From positions 25,877,662-25,941,661 of the forward strand of contig NC_045143.1 of NCBI RefSeq assembly GCF_008831285.2: 64,000 nt of DNA, written 5' to 3'. Positions within the stretch are counted from its first letter, which is position 1. Each line of letters begins with the position of its first letter. The translations under genes and the position numbers were made by a program. Of the stretch, positions 1 through 9,540 are shown in pieces. The notes under the pieces are model-generated. The model had not been told where the DNA came from. It searched no databases and saw only the letters and a program-made list of their open reading frames with translations. Source of the stretch: Nymphaea colorata (taxonomy: Eukaryota; Streptophyta; Magnoliopsida; Nymphaeales; Nymphaeaceae).

Positions 1-443
1 TTTAGAAGCCTTCCTTCAGTTAATTATGATTTTGAGTCAAGCAAACCCCCTCCCACTAAAAACTGTTTTTTAGAGGGTCAAGTTGTTTTTACATGTATAT
101 TGTATAATTCCCATTTTAACCATATGTAGTTAACAAACCAACAAGAAAATCTTGAAAATTAGTGTTATCTTCTCAACTGTTTTATTACATTTTTTCTACT
201 TATATTTTATATTTGGCAATGCTTTCCTGAAAAATCTTGAAAATTGCATGTACATACTGATGTATGTGACTCCATGCTCGTGCAAACCTATAAGTAGCAG
301 CTCTTTCACGAGTTTGCTGAACGTTTAGAGAGAATTGTGACAAAGATAGGTTGTTTACATATTTTCACCTGCTATGCCTGTGCATCTCATTGCAATGTAG
401 CTTCTTTGCTAACTCATCTTTCTTTTCCTCGCATATTGTGCAG

Positions 444-893
444 AACCTGAACACTATAAGCTGGTTGCTGAGGCAAAGTTCCCAGTAATTTTATATTTCA
501 GTCCACATTCAAATTCATTTGTTGATATGTACAGTATAGTATAAAATATATACTTCATACATGTATTGTATATATGTTAACATATATCTATATACATATA
601 TTAACATATCACATACTATATAAGTATACACATATCACATATATAATAGATATATTTTATATTCCACTTATATGTATATACCATTATATTATAGTATAAT
701 ATAGTACATATGTACATACATATATAGTTTCAAATGTTATACATATTATGCATATACATACATATATATGTAATATGTTTATATATATGTTTATACATAT
801 ATGTGTATATGTATATATGATGTCATACATTAATATGATTACACTTGTATATATCCATAGTATGTAACTGTGTTATATAGTATGCATCTATGT

Positions 894-925
<32 letters not shown>

Positions 926-3172
926 CACATTGTTTGTTATATATGTAATTTCATTTGTGTATAGTTTTAAATTTTTTATCAAGCTTACCTTAATCTCATC
1001 AAAATTCAAGGTTTTATTAAAAAGAGTAAATGGAGGGGGGGGAGGAGAGAGAGAGAGAGAGGAAGGAAAAAAAGAAGAGGAAAAGATAGGAGAAGGAAAA
1101 TAAGAAAAAAAACAAGAGAAAAGAATAACAGATGCCACCAGGACTGTGCTTCCCATTCAGGCAACTGATGCAAGCTTCTTTTTTCAGTAAAATCTAGATT
1201 CCTAATGTAATCAAACCCTATTTTATAAATCTTTGCCCAAGCTTAAAACTTAATTATGCAAAAAGTTTGGAGTTTGAAACTTTAAAGTTTGATCATTGTT
1301 TATAAGTTATATTTTTTGCTGGCTAGTTGTTTCTTAACTTGCTACTTTGGCTCTCGTTTGCTTCGTGATATACTTTTGGGTCACTTACAGTTCATTTATT
1401 GGTTCCTACTTCCGAAAATTTGTAGGGGTCTCTCTACTCCCTCTCGATTCCATACTAACCCTGGTCCCAAGAACAGAGGCAAATGTGAATAAGTGCTTGG
1501 TGTTTTAACTAACTTGAAATAATTATGCTTTAGATAATTTATTCCTTATCATCCTGTTATGATGTTATCTGTTAATTTATTCCTGCTTGGGCACAGGCTT
1601 TGATGAAAACGAGCTAAAATGCATAGATAATGAAGAGACAGACAATGCAGCTCAAAGGTTGATGATTTTAATTGTTAATATGTTCATCGATTGGTTTCTC
1701 ATTTTGCATTCCTCTAGCACATGCCAATTTAGTGCTTCTATTAGAAATATATGCACATGAATAAGCATTTTATGCTTAAGTTGGTCATAAGAACTGTTTT
1801 TTCTTCTTGTGTTAAGTTAATTTCTTTTTTTCCCAAACTAATTACTTATTTACTCTCTAGTCTCTGCTTTCAAATGACATCATTCTGGTGTATCTTGCAA
1901 GCACGACATGTTCAGCGATTCATGTAAATTTGAAGTTCATTTCCTTCTTGTCTGCAATCTCCATTATGTTATTGTGTATTTCCCACATTAACTTACGACA
2001 GTCTTGTTCTTACTTGGTTTTTCTCTTCTCCAACTTGGCTGCCTATTAAGTACATGATGTGCATCCAGCGTTCTAGCCATATATTGGTGCTGTTTATAAT
2101 GTTAAATTAATCAGTGGTGATCACAATGCCTCTCTGACATGATAATACTGTGATTTGTTAGTGAGCTCAGAACAAGTTGGCTTTGTTTGATTTAAATGGT
2201 TTTTTTATTAATAAATATTGCTACTATTATTGCTGTTATCACATTTATTCAGCAATTTGACATGATTTTGAGCCGTTCAAGAATGACTGGAATTATACTT
2301 TATTTCATGGTACTGAAATCCATGGATCCAAATCAATCCTCTTTCAATCAATATAGATCACATGTCCTTTTTGTTTTTATTTTCAATATTCTGAATTTTT
2401 TGTTTTTTCTCTTTTACCTTTTTATCATAAACAATACAATTTTTAACTTTCTCTGATTCACAAATGATTCCTATTTTTGTTTCAGCTAATCGTTTGAATC
2501 CTTTGCTGACTAATTAGATTTAGGAATAAATTTTAGCATCACTTCTTTTATTGACAACAATTTTTGTTCCTCGTTGACTGTTTCTTAATTCTTGTGTCTT
2601 CTTTTATGCTATTTTATTGAACTCTTTTCTTGTGTCTTGCTTCAAATCTTTTCGAAGCCTTTCTTAAGGTGCCAGGACCTTAAAGCAGGTGAGCTCATTG
2701 ACATTTCTTCTGAACGAGTGTGACTTTTGTTGTTTAAATATCTCAAGAGTATTTGATATATGTTTATTGTTGCTATTCCTTTTTCTCTTTTTATCATTAG
2801 ACAAAATCATGTTCTGAAAGACTGTGCTATGGAAAGGAAAGTGTAGTGCAAGCAGATCTAGGTCTTGTGCCAAAAGATGCAAAGCTTGATAAGTATGCTC
2901 TCAGCTGTATATTTATGTTTCTTCTTGTTTATCTGGTCACCTCAAGAAAGTCATTTTTCAGCTATCATCTCTGTTATCAAATTTCGGGAATCAAATGCAT
3001 CAGGTTTGTATTCCGAGTTCTACATGTGCCACTTGGGAGAACGATGATTGTGAAAACCGGTTTTCTGTAATCTTTTTCCATTTTGCTTATTGTGGGCTGT
3101 AGATTCTGCATCAGAGAAATTGAAGATAGTGCCATCGACATGGAATAATAGGTCGAAGAAAAGGATGCCTTG
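444..3172 (+). pseudogene. Exon-like segments of an unidentified plant gene (duplication copy 1)
   Basis: I do not recognise the gene. Several short segments look like exons because they are bounded by AG and GT and keep readable codons in both duplication copies. They are 444-484 (reads PEHYKLVAEAKFP), 1597-1657 (reads GFDENELKCIDNEETDNAAQ), 2801-2892 (reads RLCYGKESVVQADLGLVP), 3004-3066 (reads VCIPSSTCATWENDDCENRF) and about 3103-3172 (reads SEKLKIVPSTWNNRSKKR). Pyrimidine-rich tracts precede the acceptors. An exon-like piece present in copy 2 (from 45247) is deleted here, and no continuous frame joins the segments, so this is most likely a pseudogene or a captured fragment. The segment at 3004-3066 also occurs at 22095-22157. 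The last segment could alternatively be the start of the gypsy gag relic that follows. Confidence 0.5.
540..935. repeat. AT-rich microsatellite tract with (CA)n/(TA)n
   Basis: The tract consists almost entirely of TA, CATA and TATG steps, with a short pure (CA)n then (TA)n run at about 894-925. The corresponding tract in duplication copy 2 (43270-43710) has lost the (CA)n run. It instead has a GC-rich 20-base piece followed by a long (TA)n. Short open frames here are artefacts of the repeat. Confidence 0.9.
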
Positions 3173-3202
3173 TTGAACCAGATGACGGTGGCCAATGTGC
3201 AA

Positions 3203-3392
3203 TGTAACAACCCGACCCACTCCCGGGCTCGGGCACCTGGTTCAGGAGATCCCAACCCGCCCCCTAGCAGTTTTGACTCCAGCCTGAAAAAGGCTAGGAA
3301 CCAGGACAATCTTCTTATCAATGGCCTCCCTTTATAAGCCCTTGAAGATTCCTCACAATGTTTGATATGGGACTAAACTTCTGGGTGTTACA
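3203..3392 (-). repeat. TRIM LTR, 3' copy in element orientation
   Basis: 190 bases, nearly identical to 3470-3660. It contains a GC-rich block (CCCGGGCTCGGG) and a TTTATAAG motif near its middle. It ends with GGGTGTTACA next to the polypurine tract. Confidence 0.93.
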
Positions 3393-3454
3393 ATCCACCC
3401 CCCTTAAGGCACACGCGTCCGCACGTGTGGGACCTGAGGTCCGAGTGTTGAAAC

Positions 3455-3468
3455 TGGCTCTGATACCA
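3455..3468 (-). promoter_or_regulatory. Primer-binding site of the TRIM (initiator tRNA-Met)
   Basis: On the minus strand this reads TGGTATCAGAGCCA, the exact complement of the plant initiator tRNA-Met 3' end including CCA. It lies one base inside the 5' LTR and is where minus-strand DNA synthesis would be primed. The match fixes the element's orientation. Confidence 0.93.
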
Positions 3469-3469
3469 C

Positions 3470-3660
3470 TGTGACAACCCAACCCACTTCCGGGCTCGGG
3501 CCCCTGGTTCGGCGGATCCCAACCCGCCCCCTAGCAGTTTTGGCTCCAACCTGAAAAAGGCTAGGAACCAGGACAATCTTCTTATCAATGGCCTCCTTTT
3601 ATAAGCCCTTGAAGATTCCTCACAATCTTCGATACGGGACTAAACTTCTGGGTTGTTACA
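3470..3660 (-). repeat. TRIM LTR, 5' copy in element orientation
   Basis: 191 bases matching 3203-3392 with roughly ten substitutions or small indels by eye. That suggests the insertion is not very recent. Boundaries are TGT...ACA, and the primer-binding site abuts it. Confidence 0.93.
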
Positions 3661-4700
3661 CGCAATGGGGGGTCAAGGTGCACAATGCCCCTAGGGAGAG
3701 TACCCAGACCAGGAGGCTGCAATTGCCAAGCGGCCAGCATTGGAGAGAACTGAACCTTCGGCAGAACTTGATGGCAGTGACGCAGTGGACTCTCTGGCAC
3801 ACGCTCAAAGCATGAAGGTGCCAGGACAAAGGAGGAGAACTAGACTCACGCCTGGCAGGACACTGCCTTGACTTTCAAGCTAGAACGGAAAAGAGAACCT
3901 AGGTTGGTCTCTTCAAGCAAAAAATGCAGTTGATGTTGCCCACGCTATCCAGGGCCAGCAACTGCATACCAACCAAGGAGGGCATTCTGCCACCAGTGGA
4001 CCCATGGAATGCCCTCAACCAGTGATTACAACACTTGTCTCCTAAGGAAAGGCAAGTACATTTCAAGCACGGCCAGTGCGTCACGTGCAGAGCCAAATGG
4101 GGGCGACTACATGAGTGCAAGCAGCCAACGACCTGCTAGAAGAAGCTGAAGCAGTGGCTCTTCCATAGCTGCCAAAGGAGAGGGCAGAGGTGTGATTGTT
4201 ACCTCTTCCATCGCACAACCAGCCTGTTAAAGGCAAACTGTGGGTAGCCCACACTCTCTATCTCCGTTTTGTGCCCGGTTGTGAGGACAACGCCTACCAA
4301 GGAGACCCCAGCAACTGCAGTGAATGTAAAAGGATATGTTGGCACTGCTGGAGCAATTTGGCTCATTGAGGGTGGGTCTGCTCAAGCCATCTTGAGTCAG
4401 CAGGGGGCTCGAATGGGGGTCAACACAGGAGGGCCCTTCGGCGCTGCCTACAAACATTAGGAAAACAGGGTGTAGGGTCGACAGCTCCATGCAAGCCTAT
4501 TTTTTGTTGGATGGGGACCAGGCATTGAACTTGACACTTGACAACCCTCGGCTAAAGCGACTCAGCAAGGATTCCTTGACCTCCTTGAAAGAATAAGTAG
4601 GATCCTTGAGGAGGGTGGTGAAACGGTGACCATATACGACTTGGGAACCAATGGCCCCATCATGAATGCCTTGAGTTTTGAGAGAACCACCTCATACCAA
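3661..4700 (+). pseudogene. Ty3/gypsy gag C-terminus and protease relic (copy 1)
   Basis: Broken frames read as the end of a gypsy Gag and the start of Pol. A zinc-knuckle-like segment lies at about 4059-4130; its copy 2 counterpart reads CFTCGAKWGRLHEC. Further on (4330-4450) a stretch reads VKGYVGTAGAIWLIEGG, in the place where a retroviral-type aspartic protease would have its LIDSG-like active site. Here the catalytic Asp position is Glu, so the enzyme would be dead. Stops and frameshifts are frequent. The same relic is better preserved at 46517-47600. The gag N-terminus may reach back to about 3140, across the TRIM. The family assignment is by motif resemblance, and no RT or integrase of this element follows. 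Confidence 0.6.
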
Positions 4701-4884
4701 GGTAAGGGGGCAACCAGTGTGAGGTGAAAGATGGGCCAAGACTACTGAGCTGGCCAAAGAGTATGACTAGCCCACAGCTTAACAAACCACATCAATTCGG
4801 GTCAAGTAAGGGGAAGAGAAACAATTTAGATTTCAGCATATGCTGCCACCAAATTCTACCGGATCCACTGGAGTGCATCATGGG

Positions 4885-5840
4885 CTAAAATCTATCACTA
4901 TTACTATATGTTGATGATATCATTCTTACAGGAAATTCACATTCATTTATAATGTCATTCCTCATCACCGTCAAACAACAATTTGCTATGAATGATCTGG
5001 GTGATCTGAATTACTTCTTGGGAATTCAAGTTGCAAGAACTTCCAATGGCTTGTTTATGAATCAGTCTAGATATGCTCAAGGCATTATTTCTAGAGCACA
5101 AATGCAGCAATGTAAAATAGTGAGTGCACCTGTTACTATTGGTTCCAAATCTCCTGAGGAAATTGATCCTCCTTATTCCAATGCTACTACATATTAAAGC
5201 CTTGTAGGTGCACTTCAATACTTGACCCTTACACGGCCAGATCTCTCCTATATAGTAAATTTTGCATGTCAATTCATGCATGCCCCAGCGATGAAGCATT
5301 TTCAAATCTAGAAACGCATTATACGATATGTTTGAGGCTCGTCTCAATAAATCCCAAGATTTGACTCTCTGAGCGTACTTTGATGTAGACTGGGTGGGCT
5401 GTCCAGATACACGCCGATTGACTTCAGGATACTGCACATTTCTTGGTTCAAATTGTATATCCAGGAGCTCTAAGAAACAACCGACTGTTGCTCGCTCGTC
5501 CTGTGAAGCTGAATACCGGGCCCTCGCCGGAGCTGCTGCTGAAATTAAATGGCTTACCTTTATTTTACAAGATCTCGGTGTCTACCTCTCCAGAGCTCCA
5601 ATTCTATTGAGTGACAACATTTCGGCACTACGTACCACTATGAAAACAGTCTTTCATTCACATATGAACATTTTGGAACTCGATTATCATTTTGTTTGTG
5701 AACAAGTTGCACTGGGAAATATGAATACTCAATTCGTCACAACCAAAGGTCAGCTTGCAGATCTTTTTACCAAACCATTGTCTCAGCAACGATTCAGCAT
5801 CTTGGCTTACACATGCAACCTTCCCTTCGTTGAGGGGGGA
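4885..5840 (+). pseudogene. Ty1/copia reverse transcriptase-RNase H relic (copy 1)
   Basis: The relic starts with the RT catalytic motif YVDDIILTGNS at about 4905-4940. It continues as a copia RT tail (DLGDLNYFLGIQ) to a stop at 5195-5197. It resumes in shifted frames ([12 protein letters not shown]) and ends in an open RNase H frame from 5394 to 5843. That frame carries SCEAEYRALA and the C-terminal ADLFTKPL typical of copia Pol. Indels near 5340 and a stop at 5195-5197 make it non-functional. The remainder of Pol is missing: the sequence upstream is the gypsy relic, so the two families are fused back to back. A polypurine tract and LTR follow directly, as expected for the 3' end of a copia element. 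Confidence 0.9.
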
Positions 5841-6332
5841 TGATAACACACCAGCTCACTCCAGAAAATCAGGTGCGTCTTCAACGGTTCATAACTCCAG
5901 GAGATCAGGCATGGATCATAACTGCAGGAAATCAGGCATAACTAATATGGCAGAAAATCAAATCAGCCACAAGAGTCAAGAAACTAAAACACATCTTTAT
6001 AAGGCTCGAGCAATAAATCAAAATTCCAGAAAATTAAGAGCAAAGCCAATCGGACAAGCAACAAAAATGTCTCTTCACAATGATGAAAGATTTCGGGAGA
6101 ATGTCAGTTTCTCCTATTCAAAACCAAAGGAGAAATTCAAGCAAACAGGTTGTATGCCCATGGAAACTGATTCAAATTCGAACCAGACATAGCAATGTAT
6201 AAATACCGTGCTAAGGGAACCAGATCATCATGAAATTGATGACTGAGTTGTGGAGTAGGAATTTTTCTTCCGACCCACATTAATTTCTTTTGTTCATCAT
6301 CTTCATCCTTCTTTCTCTTTTACAGGCTTACA
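5831..6332 (+). mobile_element. Polypurine tract and copia 3' LTR
   Basis: The purine run TGAGGGGGGA (5831-5840) ends the copia RNase H frame. An LTR beginning TGATAACACA starts at 5841. A TATA-like GTATAAATAC lies at about 6197. The right end is uncertain: a partial inverted match to the start (TGTTCATCA) ends at 6299, and a terminal CTTACA ends at 6332. No matching 5' LTR was found in the window, and duplication copy 2 stops before this point. Confidence 0.7.
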
Positions 6333-6995
6333 ATTAAGTTGATGCCAAAGTACTTGACAATGTTAGAGCGGCAGAATGCAGCATTTTCAAAGATCAGAAA
6401 GCAGAATCCTGCGAACTACATAAGGATCAAGAAGAGCAATCTTGCTCTCTGTCTACCTCTCGGGTAACACGTCTATTTTATTTTTCTTTAGTCCATGTCT
6501 TAATTGATGAAGTTTCTTCAAGAATTCGTGTGGCATCTTTGGTCTTTCCTTGGCATATTTATGAATGCAGGAAAATTGGTCTCATTTCATACCCTCTTGT
6601 TGGGTTTTCCTAGGGTAAAAAGGCATGTCCTGCAGAGTTCCATTTGTTTGTTAGGAAATGGAATTAATTCCTGTTGCGACATGAAGAATTAAGAGTTTTC
6701 AGTGGAAAGGTAAGCTACTTAAATGTGTTTGCCAAGTGTAGTTTCCTGAAAGACGATTTCAGTTTTGATATTTGAGTTATTTCTTTTTGTATAAAAAGTT
6801 TGTCCATTGTACAGCTGTGCCAAACACTTGAATATTGAGCTGCAACCATGGGAAGATTGTCTATTATGGTTATGGTATATTAAAGGTAAAATACTTAGTC
6901 ATCAGTGTTTAACCACCAATCATATTCTCATGTGCAACTGATTTATTAGCAAGTAGCTTATGATGCAGAATGTTTACAAGTGGTTGTTTACTGTT
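6333..6995 (+). pseudogene. Exon-intron-like unit, unidentified (copy 1 of a diverged pair)
   Basis: From about 6375 this matches 8828-9475 with many differences. Two exon-like blocks are visible. One ends at the donor GTAACACG near 6465. The second begins after TTTTCCTAG near 6614, reads GKKACPAEFHLFVRKWN, then meets a stop. It ends at GTAAGCTAC near 6710. I do not recognise the protein. The stop and the strong divergence of the second copy argue for pseudogene pieces rather than a live gene. Confidence 0.4.
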
Positions 6996-7745
6996 TAAGC
7001 GATTGTGCTTTCAACGGCCAAAGACTAAAATATCACCTCTTCTTTTCTCTTTGACTTTCTCTCTCACTTTTCTCTTGGAAAAATCAAATGGTCGCGTGCC
7101 TACCAATTTCTCTCTTTCTAAATCAGCATTTTTTTTATTTTTTTCCAAGATATCAGGCTATTTTCCATTTTTTTAATGGCCAAAGACTAAAACATCACCT
7201 TTTTCTCTCTTTGAATTTCCCTCAAACTTTTATCCTGGAAAAATCAAATGGTCAAGTACGTACCAATTTCACTCACTCACTCTCTCTCTCTCTCTTCTAT
7301 ATATATATATATATATGGAAAAAGCAGAGAGGGAAAATGAATCTCGAGTTCTTTTAATACGAAAATTTGATTGTATTCATCTTTCATCTCAGCATCCTCC
7401 TTTCTATATCATAATTAAACAAAGAGAGAAAAAGGATGGTATACCAATAAGAATAACTTATGTGAATTAGTGGAAGAGCGGCCTGCACCTGGTTTTCATT
7501 CATTTGGGTTTTTTTCTAAAAGCAGCCACATAGATGTGTTTGAGATGTTTTAAGAAAATGTTGAGTGTTTAGTTGTATAAATTAATTTATAACTTGAAAA
7601 GGCTACATATTTTTTTATTCTTATAAATCTTGATCTATTGCATTGGACGTTGGTGATTTCTTTATCTTGTAAAATTGGAAATTCCAGACTTCGAGTGCTT
7701 ATTTTACTCACTAAATAAATGGCCCTATTTTTGCGATATAGAAGA
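6996..7745. repeat. Insertion relative to the 9.48-kb copy, with internal duplication
   Basis: In the paired copy, the sequences flanking this block are adjacent (near 9480). Either about 750 bases inserted here or they were lost there. Inside, a segment starting AACGGCCAAAGACTAAAA at 7013 is repeated at 7175 with about 160-base spacing. A (CT)n then (TA)n microsatellite lies at 7280-7316. No terminal inverted repeats were recognised. Confidence 0.55.
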
Positions 7746-8827
7746 ATTTTGACAAAATATAACTATAAATTTTTTAAAATAAAGCAAATACCTGTTAAGC
7801 AGTCGGTGGGCAAAAGAAGGGTTTCTATTAAGAAATTGAAAATGTGAAGGCACTTTTCAAAATTACAGCAAGTTATCAACGATGACGTGAAAATTTTCTA
7901 TAATAACCCCGCCAACCGCTAAGGTTCTCTCAAAAATTTGTTGCCAAAAGCAAGAAGCCGGGAAGAGAGAGAGAGAGAGAGCATCAGAGCACTGACATGT
8001 AGACCTGGGCGGCGGGCCGAGCCATCAAGGGGCACCCGGGACCCAGGCCAGCTGACACAAGCGGCGTTGCCGATTAGTAATTTTTTTTGTCGGTCTTCTT
8101 TTTAAAATTATTTTGGGAGCCTGAGATTGATTGAAACTTAGGTACTGATCGTACTTGATGTGTATGAATTTAGTTCTTTCTTGCTCTTCTTTTTCGGTGT
8201 CCTTCATTCTCAATCGACTGATTGAGTTGATAAGCCTAGTAGTTGTTTTTTGCTTGATCTTTTTCGAGAAATTCTGTTGAAGAATGTTTGGGATTTCTAG
8301 GTCTGTTGGGCTTCAGGTGACTAGATTTGTGGAAGACCATTCAGTATGCCCATGGATTGGATGTATTCATGATTGTTTTGTTCCTTCTCATTCTCATTTC
8401 TTGGACATGAAAAATTTTTCCAACTTCGTCTGTTTTGGTGTATATCCCTGGGATTTCTGGTTGGATTGTTGGTTTCAGTGATAGAGTTGCTGGAAGATCG
8501 TTTAGTGTGTGATGCATTAGAATTTTCAAATTCTCCTTTGGATTCACACTCTTGAATTCGTTGATGTTGTCTGTTTTTGTTATAGCTTTGTGTGTTGTTT
8601 GTGCCATTTTCCATGGATTGATCACTCAATCTCTAGTTCAATATATTTGCTCAGGAGAGGACCGTTTTGTTTGACAATCTTCTTAGTGCTGGCTAATATC
8701 TGCAACTTTCCTCTCTCTCTCTCTCTCTGAAATTTCTCCCAGCTCACCTTGATGATTATTTAGTGCCTTATCTCACTTTACAAATAACTTAGTGGGCAAC
8801 AATGTGAAAATTACAAAATGCCAAGAA
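7746..8827. other. No clear gene; leader-like and low-complexity sequence
   Basis: It starts with the tail of the 6.4/8.8-kb repeat pair (to 7800). It has a short (GA)n at about 7965-7981, a GC-rich patch at 8007-8065 and a (CT)n run at about 8709-8730. The T-rich 8140-8640 resembles a plant leader intron, but no coding exon can be tied to it. Open frames on both strands overlap and look incidental. Confidence 0.5.
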
Positions 8828-9540
8828 AGCAACATTTTTAGATAGATGAAGGCAGAAACCTGAGAAATACTTAAGGAGTCAAGAAGAGCAGTCTTGCTCT
8901 CCATCTTACTCAATGTAAACCTTCTCTATGTTTATTTTTCTTTAGTTCTTGTCATAATTGAAGTTTTTTCAAGAATTCGTATGGCATCTGTGGGTTTTCC
9001 TTGGCATTTTATGAACTTTATAAAATTTGTCTAATTGCTAACCCTCTTTTTGGTTTTCCTTAGTGTAAAAAAGGGTGTTTAGGACATTTATTTGTTATGA
9101 AATAGAATTAATTCTTGTTGAGACTTGAAGAATTAGGAGTTTTCAGTGGATAGGTAAGCTACTTAAATGTATTTGCTGAAATGCCGGTTCCTGAATTCAG
9201 TTTTGATATTTGAGTTATTACTTTACTATAAAACGTGTTTCAATCGTACAACTGTGGCAAATAATTGAATATTGAGCTGCAATCAAGGGTAAACTGTTCT
9301 TTATGGTTATGGTATGTTAAATGCAAATACTTGGTCACCAGTGTTTAAACAAACACAATGTTCTCTTGTGGCAAATGATTTATTATCTAATAGCTTATGA
9401 TGCGGACACTTTGTTTTTGTTGTCATCATTTTCAACGAATGTGTGAGCAATACCATTTTGCAAGTGGGTGTTTACTGTTTTGGCAAAATATAACTATAAT
9501 GTTTTTTCAAAATAAAGTAAGTACCTGTTATGCACATAAC
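8828..9540 (+). repeat. Exon-intron-like unit, diverged copy 2
   Basis: It aligns with 6375-6995 and then with 7745-7800. The donor GTAAGCTAC is conserved near 9153, but the exon-like block before it has several extra stops. This copy is therefore the more decayed. The pair lies about 2.45 kb apart in direct orientation. Confidence 0.7.

Larger units (their letters stand above)
3203..3660 (-). mobile_element. TRIM: terminal-repeat retrotransposon in miniature, complete
   Basis: A 458-base element with two direct terminal repeats of about 190 bases, each beginning TGT and ending ACA. It has no coding capacity. Read on the minus strand, the upstream LTR is 3660-3470. A primer-binding site matching the 3' end of initiator methionine tRNA follows one base later (3468-3455). 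A short purine-rich tract (about 3406-3393 on the minus strand) directly precedes the downstream LTR (3392-3203). The flanks are TGCAA and CGCAA, a 5-base target-site duplication with one change. The paralogous locus at about 46507-46523 has the uninterrupted target with a single CGCAA. This shows insertion after the segmental duplication. Movement would have required proteins from an autonomous element elsewhere. Confidence 0.95.
1..5562. repeat. Segmental duplication, copy 1
   Basis: This stretch aligns collinearly with 42748-48438 in the same orientation, with only a few differences per hundred bases by eye. Homology already runs at the window edge, so the unit may extend further left. It ends inside a copia RNase H relic at 5562. 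Differences from copy 2 are informative. Copy 1 carries a TRIM (3203-3660) absent from copy 2. It lacks about 130 bases present at 45180-45310. It has about 450 extra bases near 2240-2700. It lacks the insertion at 43920-44740. Confidence 0.93.
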
